A model generated the notes under the pieces. The model did not search any database and was not told where the DNA came from. It was given only the letters and a program-made list of their open reading frames with translations. The position numbers and the translations under genes were made by a program. Below are positions 20,276 to 30,402 of a DNA stretch of 64,000 nt, one piece after another. The stretch comes from Symbiodinium natans (Eukaryota > Sar > Dinophyceae > Suessiales > Symbiodiniaceae), in assembly GCA_905221605.1 (NCBI GenBank), contig CAJNDS010001535.1, positions 720,145 through 784,144 on the forward strand, given 5' to 3'. Position 1 is the stretch's first letter; the number at the start of each line of letters is the position of its first letter.

Positions 20276-20642
20276 CTTAGGGTTTAGGGTTTAGGGTTTA
20301 GGGTTTAGGGTTTAGGGTTTAGGGTTTCTTTTGCAATTTTGTCTGGCCCTGCAGCCTTGGCATCCGCAAGGTGCCCGCGGCTATCAGCAACTACTACAAG
20401 CGTGAGGAGTGCTGGAACGAACCCTAAACCCTAAACCCTAAACCCTAAACCCTAAACCCTAAACCCTAAACCCTAAACCCTAAACCCTAAACCCTAAACC
20501 CTAAACCCTAAACCGGAGCCAAGTTCCTGTAGTTTCAAGCGGTTGCCCGTAGGACAAGTCCGGTGCCAGCAAGCTGAGGGAGCTTATCAATGAGGACTGC
20601 CGCGATTTAGGGGTTTAGGGTCTAGGGTTTAGGGTTTAGGGT
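20276..20642. repeat. TTTAGGG and CCCTAAA tracts flanking an exon
   Basis: TTTAGGG at 20,276-20,329, perfect CCCTAAA at 20,421-20,513 and TTTAGGG at 20,606-20,642. Confidence 0.9.
20355..20420 (+). CDS. Short exon of unknown protein
   Basis: Between a CCTGCAG acceptor and a CCCTAAA tract the frame reads LGIRKVPAAISNYYKREECW. A TTTAGGG tract lies 25 bp upstream, so this exon sits between telomere-type tracts on both sides. Confidence 0.45.
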
Positions 20643-22435
20643 CTTGTGTCTGCTCATGCTCTCAGTGTTCGAACTTGTCTGCAACGCGCCGCTGGCCAGG
20701 AGCAGGCAGAAGAAGCAGCAAAGGGCGAGCGAAATGAATCCGAAAGCGAGGCCGCCAGCCTCATCATGGCTACTTCTGGGTGTTTCATGTTGCTGTTGAT
20801 TTTCGGCGTGCCCCTGCGTGCCCAGGCTCAAGTGAACCCACAGACGGAGGCCAAGAGCGCGTGCATGTTGCCCTTAAAGAAGGAGATCGGAGCCTGACTG
20901 CAGGAGGACAGCGAGATGCCGCCCATTTTCACCACAAGCCTTTGGAAGAGGTGCTTGTTCCAGAGTCAGAGACAACCACATGATGGTCTCTTTGTAAAGT
21001 CTACTTTATTCACAGTTTCAAAAACAGTATGTAGTCATCAAGCACACCGCCACGCAACCCACCTCGGTCGGGGCTTTTTGGCTGGTGGGGCCGTGGGAGA
21101 AGCCGAAGGCGGGGCAGCAAAAACATGTGGAAAGCACATGGGAAAGGATCAGGAGGAGGTGTAGGAGGGAGGCGGGGCATGCTGTCAAGGGAAAGAATAG
21201 AAAACACAACAAAATACAGGAAGTGGCATTTGAGGAGGAGGGGTTAGAGAGGAGGTGTACGTGGCCTGAGGAGGGGGGTGTCATGCTACCCATACACCTA
21301 CCGGCCAGAGGCCTTGGTGGATTAAGTACGCCTCCGAGCATCCTCGAGGGCTTCAGATCGGCGTCTGCGTCGCGCAGTCGCAGACCTTAGTTCGTGCCCG
21401 CAAAGCCAGCGTAAAAGACATGCTGGGAACGATGCACGAAGAGACCTCATTTGCGAGTGCTTCGTCGCATAGTTTTTGACCACAAGCCTACGTCGAGATG
21501 TCTGATTATCCTTGGCATCATCTAGAAACTGGTCACCGGGTGCGAAGGTAAAGGCGTGCTGATGTTCCAACGTGTTGTACCAAAACCTGCGTTCATGAAA
21601 CAAACACACCTTATCACCCTAAACCCTAAACCCTAAACCCTAAACCCTTAACCCTAAACCCTAAACCCTAAACCAACACACCTTCGCATGCCATTGCAAC
21701 CTCCGAGTTTCCCAGTTTCCAGCTGTGAGGAGATTTCCGCATTCTCAGCATGACCTTTGTATTCCGTATAAGAGACACAGCACCAACTCGAGCCTAATTC
21801 TGCATGTTCCGCTTTCCTTCCGCGCAAAGCACTTTGCCAGTGCTTTTTTTTTCACAAAGACGAACCAAAGGCATGCATGTACAGCAACGTTCAGAAGCTG
21901 GTCAAGATTCTGGTTGATCGTTGAGAGCAAGTCGGAACCCCTAACAGCCCTAGCAGCATTAAGCGTTTCTACATTGGGCGTGTGTAATCAAATCTCCCGA
22001 TTCTGGGCTCTCTGTTTTTTTCCGTGAAAGACGACCTTGGGATCCTAATAGGTCCTTAGTACAACACTGGTGCTGTAATTGGAACACATTCCCTGGAGGC
22101 TCGGAGGATGCATGTGTAATGCGATTTAAGGTGCATTTCTTAATTATAAGGAATAGCCATGAATAGCCCTTAGATCACAATAGGAACCCCAATATGATTT
22201 CTGGCTTTTGCGGTACATTTTTGCGTATGAACGATCCGGTGTTTGAGCAGGACTTGATTTGACATACCGCGGAAATTCGCGAACCCAAGAAACTACGCCA
22301 CACCCATCGTGTTTAGACAGACTTTCAGTCGCAGAACAATAAAGACTCAGCCTAGGTCCACCTTCAAAAATGCCCCAAGCATTCACCCTCTGACACACAT
22401 CAAGATGTTTTCTGCATGGCGCAGATAGGGGCTAC
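20643..22435. other. No confident gene; one CCCTAAA tract
   Basis: 20,646-20,897 is open in two plus frames, one with a possible membrane segment (LCLLMLSVFELVCNAPL), and could hold a C-terminal exon. A CCCTAAA tract lies at 21,616-21,674. The remainder has short frames on both strands without convincing composition. Confidence 0.4.
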
Positions 22436-22441
22436 AGTTAG

Positions 22442-22643
22442 AGATTGCTGGTCAGCTTGGGATATGTGGAAATGTGGGCTTCGTCCGTGTCGTTTTGGAA
22501 TGATTGGAGTGCGAGCGCTGCATGTGATGGTAGTTCTATACTCACTCCTTGGCCGGCGATAAAATCCGACAACACCGGACTGACAGCAATACGCTTGAAC
22601 TTCGTCTGCAGCTGCGCGCACTGCTGTGCCGCGCCAGAAACAG
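22442..22643 (+). CDS. Exon resembling a vitelline membrane outer layer (VOMI) repeat
   Basis: Between a GTTAG acceptor and a CAG/GT donor at 22,644. The frame contains MWASSVSFWNDWSASAACDG and, after about 12 residues, SDNTGLTAIRLNFVCS. The VxSxxxxWxxWxxxxxC...GDDTALNxIRLxC pattern is the signature of the VOMI beta-prism repeat, found in secreted carbohydrate-binding-like proteins. The residues are seen; the family assignment is by memory of the pattern. A single repeat would be only part of the ~160 residue domain. Confidence 0.45.
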
Positions 22644-22840
22644 GTCTGCCCTGGCCCTCCTGGTGTACGGCAACGTGGTGGCTGCCGGCATGCTTTGTCC
22701 TTGAAATGGCAAGTCTGTATTCGTTGGCGGTTCTTGTTATATTCGTGCATGTGGGGGGGGGGGGGGGGGGAGCTGGGAAGATTAGACGTGGTGAAGTTCT
22801 GAAGTGGAAGAAGAAATATCCCGCATAGCAGGCCATTCAG

Positions 22841-22920
22841 ATTGGCCTGATGCGGGGTGCCTTCTCCGACGTGTACCGCGACAACATCATGTTCTTCCTT
22901 CTCGGACTCTTCGTTGGCGT
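22841..22920 (+). CDS. Exon with a membrane segment
   Basis: After CATTCAG the frame reads IGLMRGAFSDVYRDNIMFFL and then LGLFVGV. The hydrophobic half is a likely transmembrane helix. With the next four exons it may form one polytopic membrane protein ending at 24,103. A poly-G run at 22,747-22,770 lies in the upstream intron. Confidence 0.5.
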
Positions 22921-23231
22921 CTTAGAACAAGAGCTTAAACTAGACCTGTAGATGTAGAAAGCAGGGGCAGGCCCTGGTTCTGCATGAAGACGCTCCTGCA
23001 CCGAGGCTATTCGCATCACCATCAAGATCGCTTGCACTAGCTTCATGTGCGAGCTCATGTGAAAACCTCAGCACTGCGTCTTCTCCACATGAGTTAACAT
23101 CCATTCGGCACATCGCAAGCTGCCGGGACTGCAGGCTCACAGTACCAATTGCCATCACAAACCAGGCAAGGGCTTGCTTCTGAGACGTCTGAGGAGGCCA
23201 CAAAAACCTGCGTAGCCTTTACCTCCGTCAG

Positions 23232-23324
23232 ACGATGGCAATTTTCACGCTGCTCGCGGCACCGACTCTGTTTGACTTCCTCGCCAAAGCCCGAGCTTCT
23301 GCAGATGCTGATGGAGCCCTCAAG
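23232..23324 (+). CDS. Exon of the same membrane protein
   Basis: From CCGTCAG to CTCAAG/GG. The frame reads TMAIFTLLAAPTLFDFLAKA and then RASADADGALK. Hydrophobic first half, polar second half. Confidence 0.5.
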
Positions 23325-23377
23325 GGCAGCCCGTAGCCTCTGAACTGACTGAACTGAGTAGTCGAGTAGCCCTCGAG

Positions 23378-23440
23378 GTCATGTACGTGGCCTTGATTGG
23401 TCTCCAGATGATCGAGCGAATCTACATCGGTCCGAATGAG
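23378..23440 (+). CDS. Exon of the same membrane protein
   Basis: From CTCGAG/GTC to AATGAG/GA. The frame reads VMYVALIGLQMIERIYIGPN. A GA donor would be non-canonical but is known in dinoflagellates. Confidence 0.5.
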
Positions 23441-23644
23441 GAAGCCGTCTGTGGGTTTGGCAATTTTCCGGGTTTGAACCAAGAAGTTGGGGCGGGGGGG
23501 GCGACTGGATCAAGCTATGGGTACCTACTCCTAGGTAGGATAAGGGGGACCCTTAAAAGGGAACCCCTTCTTAACCCTCTTCTGGCTCTCTTAAAGAGGG
23601 ACCTTATTCCTATCCCCTACCTTGCAGATTCTTGTTCCAGTCAG

Positions 23645-23721
23645 TTTCCCCGCAAGGACGTGGCAATGGGCAAGCTGGCGCAGTGGAAGCGCACCTTCGT
23701 GCTCTGGCACAGCTTGGAAAG
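23645..23721 (+). CDS. Exon of the same membrane protein
   Basis: From AGTCAG to GGAAAG/GG. The frame reads FPRKDVAMGKLAQWKRTFVL and then WHSLER. Basic and aromatic residues suggest a membrane-proximal loop. A CCCTAAA-like tract follows at 23,732-23,787. Confidence 0.5.
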
Positions 23722-23965
23722 GGTAGCCGGTTAAACCCCTAAACCCTGAACCCTGAAGCCTAAACCCTAGACCCTAAACCCTAAACCGGGTAGCTGTGCG
23801 CAGCTCTTGACTATACCAGGCCATAGCCTGTCTGGGTGGGGGGGGGGGGGGAAGGGGCCTGGGATTCTGCGATTCATTCCGAGAATCTAAGTCGGAGTGT
23901 AGAACTTCAGGGGAACTGTTGATGTCTGTACAGCAGTCATCATGTACAAGTAGCATGCATTCAAG

Positions 23966-24103
23966 ATGCTGGGAGTCTTGGGGCGGTTGCCGATTCTGTG
24001 CCAATTTGCTGGGAGTGTGTTGGATCTACGCCAGGATGGCTACATGAAGTCCCTGAGCGCAGCGAAGCCGAAGAAAGCGGACGACGACGAGGCCATGAGA
24101 TGA
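23966..24103 (+). CDS. Terminal exon, acidic/basic tail
   Basis: After TTCAAG the frame reads MLGVLGRLPILCQFAGSVLD, then LRQDGYMKSLSAAKPKKADD and DEAMR with TGA at 24,101-24,103. One weak hydrophobic segment, then a lysine-rich and acidic tail typical of a cytosolic C-terminus. Strong coding composition. Confidence 0.6.
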   Translation: MLGVLGRLPILCQFAGSVLDLRQDGYMKSLSAAKPKKADDDEAMR

Positions 24104-24280
24104 ACCCTAACTATTTAGTAGTAGTAGAGTAGGTAACCTTTAACCTTTTTGGGGTGGTATATTCCCCTTCTAAAACCAAAGGTTAGCCTTTAAAACCCCT
24201 AGGTACTGGACAACTAAGCACTGAACCCTCAACCCTAAGTTCTCAAACCCCGAAACCCAGCCAGCCCACCCAGTCTTCAC

Positions 24281-24340
24281 AGGAGTCCGAAGACGAGAAG
24301 AAGTTCGAGGACATATCCTCCGAGCTGCGTTTCCCCGACT
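24281..24340 (+). CDS. Short acidic exon
   Basis: After CTTCACAG the frame reads ESEDEKKFEDISSELR. A second acidic stretch KDQDEMEQEGETEDG follows at 24,419-24,465 after a CAAG. Both probably belong to the gene continuing to 25,873. Confidence 0.4.
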
Positions 24341-24480
24341 CCCTCTGCCCCTGACCGCGCTGCCACCCCCCACAATGTGGGGCTTAGGGATATGATTTAG
24401 GGTTGTGAGTATGCAAGGACCAGGATGAGATGGAGCAGGAGGGTGAGACCGAGGACGGTCTTGCACTTTAACAATTAAAT

Positions 24481-24600
24481 CTCACGAACGTGACCTTGGT
24501 CACTTCAATGCACCCGGGTCAGGAGATGATCTCCTTCCTGGCCACGATATCAGCGGACTCCATTGCCAATCTGGTAGTGCCGACCTTCTATGCGGCTTCG
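24481..24600 (+). CDS. Exon of unknown, probably membrane, protein
   Basis: The frame reads LTNVTLVTSMHPGQEMISFL, then ATISADSIANLVVPTFYA. Long uninterrupted coding composition; NVT is a possible N-glycosylation site. Boundaries not resolved. Confidence 0.5.
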
Positions 24601-24672
24601 CCCCTGGCGTGTGCTTCGTTGTGCTTCCTCTGGCCTTCCAACCTCACGTAGAGTCTGTAGAGCCGCCTGCCT

Positions 24673-24728
24673 CTGGCTCAGTTCTGCATGTTGATGTTCG
24701 AAGAGTCCCGCGTGCTGAGCAACTTCAG
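24673..24728 (+). CDS. Exon of the same gene
   Basis: The frame reads LAQFCMLMFEESRVLSNFR and ends at AACTTCAG/GA. Hydrophobic then charged. Confidence 0.45.
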
Positions 24729-24906
24729 GACTGAATCGCATGACCTCGAACCCAACAAAGGGCCTGCGAAAAGCATGTACTGGTGGGCCCTCCCCCACCC
24801 TCCATATCGACTATGCAGGGTGAAGAAAGCTCTTGGTCCAACTACGCCCCAAGGAAGTCTCGAGAGTTGTCCAGAACTCCTGAAGTCTCACTGTAAAAGC
24901 AGCTGA

Positions 24907-24992
24907 GCAGGATTCCGCAGCACAATGCGGAGTTCTACCTGCTCCGGCCTCGGGGGGATGGCATCTACTTGGGCATGATGCTACAGCGGTCG
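24907..24992 (+). CDS. Exon of the same gene
   Basis: After GAGCAG the frame reads RIPQHNAEFYLLRPRGDGIY and then LGMMLQRS. Unrecognised. Confidence 0.45.
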
Positions 24993-25066
24993 GGGAGTTG
25001 AGGGCAGTTCAAATTTCTGAGTGGAGGTACTACCATCGTGCCACGGTGCCACCAACCTGACTGCAG

Positions 25067-25165
25067 GTATTTCTACATCCTGATGCTCCCCTTCCAGATG
25101 ATCGCTGACCGCATTTGTGTCAACATTGTGGAATGCTACCACGGCCGCTCGGATGTCTTTACAAC
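25067..25165 (+). CDS. Exon with a membrane segment
   Basis: After CTGCAG the frame reads YFYILMLPFQMIADRICVNI and then VECYHGRSDVF. Good coding composition with an N-terminal hydrophobic stretch. A dispersed repeat element follows immediately. Confidence 0.5.
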
Positions 25166-25179
25166 TGCAGTTCATTCCA

Positions 25180-25270
25180 ATTTGGGGGTTTCCCGATATT
25201 AGGGGTACCTTATTGGGGGTCCTTTTTGATTATAAAGGGATCCTACTATGTGGCAGGTGCCCCATTTTCG
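25180..25270. repeat. Dispersed GGGGTACCTTATTGGGGGTCC element
   Basis: Reads TTTGGGGGTTTCCCGATATT, GGGGTACCTTATTGGGGGTC, ATTATAAAGGGATCCTACTA. Same family as the copies near 5,850, 10,175 and 47,985. A related, more decayed hairpin (AAGGGTCCTTTTG...AGGGATTCTATT) is at 25,508-25,575. Confidence 0.55.
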
Positions 25271-25702
25271 TAAACCCATTTGGCTTCACAAATGAAAGCC
25301 GGAGGGAGCCGCAGGGGTGGAGCTACCAAAATCATACTCTGCTTAAGGGCACAAGTCCTTTGGCTTACCGCTTGGGTACCAGAAACGGGCCTCGAATTCA
25401 GAAATGATTGCCATGTGTAGGGCTTCAGCGGCCTGAATCCTGAACTGTCGGAGTTTAGTGCTTTTTCCAGAGGCTGCGAGGGTCTCGGGATGCTTCGTGG
25501 CTTCGACATAAGGGTCCTTTTGTGGAATCCTTTTGAGAAGGGATTCTATTCTAACAGTTACCAAAGAGGGGCCCTAGTCTTGCTCTCATACGGTGTGCAA
25601 GTTGCGCGTCCCCCCCCCCTCCCCAGAGACCTGCACACCTTGCGCCAGGCTGGAAAGTCACGGACTATTTGGAGTATTGCCGAGCACTTATGACCGTACC
25701 TG

Positions 25703-25873
25703 CTCACAATATGCGGCCAACTCACAGTCTGCACTGCCACGGCAGCTATGATCCTTATCGTCCCGGCTTGCACTACATGGTGCTCCAGCATTGAGACCCA
25801 CCGGAAGATTACCAAGTTGGTTGAGTGGTTTGTGTCAGCCCATGGGCCCATGGTGGCATGCAGAAAGTCGTAA
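25703..25873 (+). CDS. Terminal exon of a membrane protein
   Basis: The frame reads LTICGQLTVCTATAAMILIV, then PACTTWCSSIETHRKITKLV, then EWFVSAHGPMVACRKS and TAA at 25,871-25,873. A cysteine-containing hydrophobic helix is followed by a charged amphipathic tail. It lacks an early ATG, as expected for an internal or terminal exon. Confidence 0.5.
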   Translation, partial: LTICGQLTVCTATAAMILIVPACTTWCSSIETHRKITKLVEWFVSAHGPMVACRKS

Positions 25874-26099
25874 GATGTCATAAGCATGCGGACTCTACGC
25901 CCTATCCGCGGCCAACGGCCGATGGAGTCGACGCCAGGTCCACATGCGTGGCAACAGTCCGTATTGCATGTGAACTATTCAAGTCCAGAAAATATCATGG
26001 TTCTGTGCAAGTAATACTAATGATGCACAACGTGCGGCCAAGCCCAGCCGGGTGGCGCCCACGGCAACTCCTGAACTGCGCACGGCCATATGCACTACA

Positions 26100-26116
26100 G
26101 CTATAATAACTATTAT

Positions 26117-26169
<53 letters not shown>

Positions 26170-26312
26170 CCACTACTCCCACTACTCCCACTACTACCAC
26201 TACTACCACTACTACCACTACTACCACTACTACCACTACTACCACTACTACCACTACTACCACTACTACCACTACTACCACTACTACCACTACTACCACT
26301 ACTACCACTACT
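26100..26312. repeat. (ACT)n to (ACTACC)n microsatellite
   Basis: Three successive blocks: (ACT)n, then three ACTCCC units, then about twenty ACTACC units. It gives poly-Thr and poly-Val artefact frames. Confidence 0.95.
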
Positions 26313-26454
26313 CCTGTTTCATCAGCATGGAGAAAAGCTTTCAAAACTGCCGCCAAACCTCAGAGCAGTGTCTTGGCTGACTTATCGGCCATGCTTGTCT
26401 GTCAAATGACCCGAAGCCCAAGCCCTGCATCCAGCCTCGAGGGCAGGAGCGTTT

Positions 26455-26890
26455 GGGGTTTAGGGTTTGGGGTTTAGGGGTTAGGCTTAGGGCTTAGGGT
26501 TCAGGGCTCAGGGTTTAGGGTTTAGGGTTTAGGGTTTAGGGTTTAGGGTTTAGGGGCAAAGAATAGCTGAGTTCGTGAGCGCTTGAAAGTGCAACAGTGC
26601 GAGCGATTTGCCTGAGGCGCGTACCGCTTCATTGTCCGAACCACAGACTGGAAGGCTCCAGCCTTAAAACCCTAGAACACTCATTAAGTGGAGGGTTCAT
26701 GAGGGACCACTTGGGGCAACATGAGCATCGTGGAAACATTCGTTGTCGTCCATGCAGGGCAAGGACAACGTTCTCGACCAGACGCTGTCTCCGCACGTGC
26801 ATCTCGGCTTGGAGCCGAAAGATGCTAACCCTAAACCCTAAACCCTAAACCTTAAACTTACCACCCTAAACCCTAAACCCTAAACCCTTA
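26455..26890. repeat. TTTAGGG and CCCTAAA tracts
   Basis: TTTAGGG at 26,455-26,555 (first part mixed with TTCAGGG and CTTAGGG) and CCCTAAA at 26,826-26,890. Confidence 0.9.
26758..26825 (+). CDS. Short exon of unknown protein
   Basis: After CATGCAG the frame reads GKDNVLDQTLSPHVHLGLEP and then KDA, running straight into a CCCTAAA tract. Confidence 0.4.
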
Positions 26891-27482
26891 GCAAACAATG
26901 GAAGCTCAGCCTTAGAGCTGTTTCTAGCAGAGGGCTGGCTATGACTCCATTCAGGTGCTTGGGCTTTGCTCTTGGTAGAACGACCATGAGCCCGTTGAAC
27001 AGAAAAAAGCAAGCAGCCCACAACCTGTGGTCTCCAGGCGCTCCATCGACCAGATGTGCTTCTCGGACCAGCCCGTACCCCTAGAGTGACAGTGCCGCCA
27101 CCGCGGAAGGGATTTGTCTATGTTTGCCTCTCCCAGGTAATGCAACTGTGCAGAGGATGCGGCTTCTGCATCGGATGTTCCTGTGCTAACGTACTGTAGG
27201 AGGAGCAGTTGAATCATTTTGGGGGCTGGAACGATCTTGTAATGACAATGTGGCCGTGCCGTCGGAGCTCGTACAACGGGGAGCAGATTGCCCCCGAGCA
27301 TCCGAAGCCAAACCCAAACTCAACAGCAAGTGCTTGAGCACCCCCGCCAGCAGAGTGCTTCTCTCAGCCAAACTACCCTTCTCGACCCTCCGCGTAGGTT
27401 AGGGCGGGGTGGTGGGGATGGTACGAGATCCCAGCAAGACAACTCCAACTCCTCTCAACCCTCAGCCCTAAACCCTAAATCA

Positions 27483-27560
27483 AGGTTCTATTTCGTCTGC
27501 CTCATGCAGACGATCGGCGCGATGTCGCTGGTCTTCGGCATGCAGATCATCTTCGAAGCC
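27483..27560 (+). CDS. Exon with a membrane segment
   Basis: The frame reads YFVCLMQTIGAMSLVFGMQI and then IFEAG. A likely transmembrane helix. G-rich degenerate telomere-like DNA follows at 27,590-27,680. Confidence 0.45.
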
Positions 27561-28154
27561 GGGTTGGGAGCTCCCAGATTTCTGGGGCTTTTGGGGAATT
27601 TGAAGGGGGTTTTTGAGGGTTTCAGGGTTTAGGGCTTAATGTTTAGGATATCTCTGAGGGTTCTGGGTGTGGGAGTTTGAGGGGTTTAGGGTGTATAGGG
27701 GCTTGCGGCATTGAGATGCTTAGCCACGTTGTGCCGCCACTGAGTCAGTGGTTTGGGCTTGGGTTGTGTTGATGGCGCAGGTTTGGACTGAAGCTTTAAA
27801 GTCCGGGCTTGTTTATGTGCGCATGGTTAGTGAGTTGAGCAGTTCTCTATACATTGTGATCCCCCCGTCTCGGAGTTCCCATCTTTTTCGTGCCTTAACG
27901 TGCTATGAAAAAGGGGACCATTCTTGTCAAACCCCGAGGCCTCAGGGAAAGTCCTTGGCCCCAAAGCTTTCTGAGCAGCCCCCCTAAACTGGTGGTTTTC
28001 AGGGCTGACTTCTTAAGACTTCTTCCTAGCAGAGAATAAGGGAACTCGGTCCCTTGCTTCCCCCCTTCCCCCAAAAAAAAGACACTTCTGAGATCAGATC
28101 AGAGCAACCCTATAAGCCCCAAACCCACAAAAGACACGACGTTAGGATTCCAGT

Positions 28155-28377
28155 AACCCTAAACCCTAAACCCTAAACCCTAAACCCTAAACCCTAAACC
28201 GAGGTGGAACATCTTCGAGGATCCTGCGACTCCGGTTGTCCTCTTCTACGCCCTGTGCCTCTGCAGAGGCCAAAGCAGCTGCTTAAGGTTTTAGGGTTTA
28301 GGGTTTGGGGTTTGGGGTTTAGAGTTTAGGGTTTAGGGTTTAGGGTTTGGGGTTTAGGGTTTAGGGTTTAGGGTTCT
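28155..28377. repeat. CCCTAAA and TTTAGGG tracts around an exon
   Basis: CCCTAAA at 28,155-28,200 and TTTAGGG/TTTGGGG at 28,289-28,377. Confidence 0.9.
28204..28269 (+). CDS. Short exon with a hydrophobic core
   Basis: Begins after ACCGAG at the very edge of a CCCTAAA tract. It reads WNIFEDPATPVVLFYALCLC and ends near TGCAGAG. It may belong with the membrane exon at 27,483. Confidence 0.4.
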
Positions 28378-28789
28378 CTAATCTCTGCTCCAAACCTTGC
28401 CAGCCTGTTCAGATGGTTAGGTCTTCCTGCCGAACAAGCCTTCTTCTGCACATGACATATCTTGCTTTCTCTTCGAAACATAGTAGGAGCTCCAGCTCAA
28501 CACGGCAATGCATGAGTACGCTTCCCTTTTCTCACACACTTAAGAAGGGTCTGAGAGGTTGAATTCGGGCAGTTCAGCGCCAGCTACTGTGACACCCGCG
28601 CGCGAGCTCTCAACTTCCGATACATCATTCCTCCTGTCGTCCTCTCTGAGTGGCTTCCTAAACCCTAAACCCTAAACCCTAAACCCCCTAAACCAAGTTG
28701 GCTCTGTGCGGTGGTGCCGTGCCGATCAGGCACAAGCGCCATGACCGGAGTTTCAGCTGCATACTTGAAGATCTGGGCCAGGAGCTCAC

Positions 28790-28858
28790 GGTTTAGGGTT
28801 TAGGGTTTGGGGTTTAGGGTTTAGGGTTTAGGGTTTAGGGTTTAGGGTTTAGGGTTGG
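28790..28858. repeat. TTTAGGG tract
   Basis: G-strand tract. A short CCCTAAA tract lies upstream at 28,658-28,695. Confidence 0.9.
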
Positions 28859-28879
28859 GTGTTGGTTTTTGGGTGCGCT

Positions 28880-29098
28880 CAAAGGCTCAATGCTTCATTG
28901 CTTCTGCGTGGCAGAAAGCCTCGGGTAATCTGGCACAACGGCTCCTCGTGACTCAAATGCTGTCACTGTCAACTGTCATTGCCTTTCGGTATCAGTGCTC
29001 AGGGGCTGGTATGTGCAATGAGGTGGTCCGCTACCGTACCTGGGCTGAGTCGGGCTACCAGCAGGCCAGCCCGTTGACTCACGTGCTTCGAATATGGG
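28880..29098 (+). CDS. Exon of unknown protein
   Basis: The open frame contains CFIASAWQKASGNLAQRLLV and later GMCNEVVRYRTWAESGYQQA. Reasonable composition over about 70 codons. Splice ends not resolved. Confidence 0.4.
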
Positions 29099-29324
29099 TT
29101 TGTGTTTTTTTGGGGGGGCCAGGTTTAAGAAGGGCACACGGGTTGCACACCCGCGAAACACACCCCGAAACATACCCCGATAAATACCCCCGAAACATAC
29201 CCGCGAAACATACCCTGATCCCAACACCTGTCGCCCGCCCCCCCCCCCCCCTTACAACACAAACCCATATGGCCTTGAAGCTCGCTGTATCGGAGGCAGC
29301 ATAGTCTGACTATTCCAGGCAATC

Positions 29325-29453
29325 ATGAAGAAAATGCAGGCTATGTCCGGAAGCACTGTGCGTGCCTCGGGCTGTGGCAGCTCCACTGTGGCAAGGAGGG
29401 AAACCACAGATGGAGGCGTCTCAGGCTCCATCACCTCTTCAGGGTGGGCGTGC
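29325..29453 (+). CDS. Ser/Thr/Gly-rich exon
   Basis: The frame reads MKKMQAMSGSTVRASGCGSS and then TVARRETTDGGVSGSITSS, ending at TCTTCAG/GG. Unrecognised, probably a linker region. Confidence 0.35.
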
Positions 29454-29879
29454 ACAAGTAAAAGTTTTCAAGCAGTGTCTTGGACACTTCAGCTATGTCT
29501 TGCTGAAGACGCGGCCTAGAATGTCTAGTGAAAGTCTCGGCGTTTATAGGGCTTCGGTTTACATAAGTTTCAGGGCATAGGGCCGAAGCAGATCTCCACA
29601 AACTCCCAGGAAATCCGGATCCTCCAAGTTGGCTTAGGCTTCAAGCTTTGAGGGTTTGTAGAGTTCAGGGATTAGGGTTCAGGGAGTCTCTAAACACAAC
29701 TCAGCTGGCTTCTGAAGCCGACTTAGGCAGATGAGAAGCCACCGCCGCCCCCCGCCGGCTCCGTGCACGATGGCTGGCCAGAGACGGAGCCTCATTCGAC
29801 GCAGAGCTCTCCCTGAGGGGTCCATGTACCTATGCCGTGAATATAGATACAAACATGAATGCAAAAGGCATATTTCTTA

Positions 29880-30025
29880 TAGATAGGTATATATGTATAT
29901 GTACATGTATGTACATGTATGTACACGAAAATGTCTGTATGTATGTATGTATGTATGTATGTATGTATGTATGTATGTATGTATGTATGTGTGTGTATGT
30001 ATGTGTATATATATATATTATAGAT
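29880..30025. repeat. (TATG)n microsatellite
   Basis: About fifteen TATG units with flanking TA runs. Confidence 0.95.
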
Positions 30026-30172
30026 GTATGGGCCTAAATCAACACTGTGTAAAACTGTAGAACCCCGCTGGGGCCCAAGTATCTACCTGTATGGGTACAT
30101 GGCTTTCTGGGGCCTGGCGTTCTTACGACTCCCTTGTCCAGGATTTAGGGGGAGGAAGCTTAAAAGCTTGGG

Positions 30173-30402
30173 TTCAGGGTTTAGGGTTTAGGGTTTAGGG
30201 TTTAGGGTTTAGGGTTTAGGGTTTAGGGTTTAGGGTGGATTTGGGATTCAGGGGGTTGGGACGTGGGTGTGGGCAGTGAGAGAGCGCGGAGGCCCGCCCA
30301 CTACGACAAGCATGGCATGGAGAGGCCACGGCCTCGGCAAACCTAAACCCTAAACCCTAAAATGCTTTTAGGGTTTAGGGTTTAGGGTTTAGGGTTTAGG
30401 GC
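30173..30402. repeat. TTTAGGG tracts
   Basis: TTTAGGG at 30,173-30,237 and 30,367-30,402, with a short CCCTAAA tract at 30,342-30,362 immediately before the second. Confidence 0.9.

Noticed and set aside
26052-26477. Poly-threonine or poly-valine protein
   Set aside because: Pure trinucleotide/hexanucleotide microsatellite readable in several frames.
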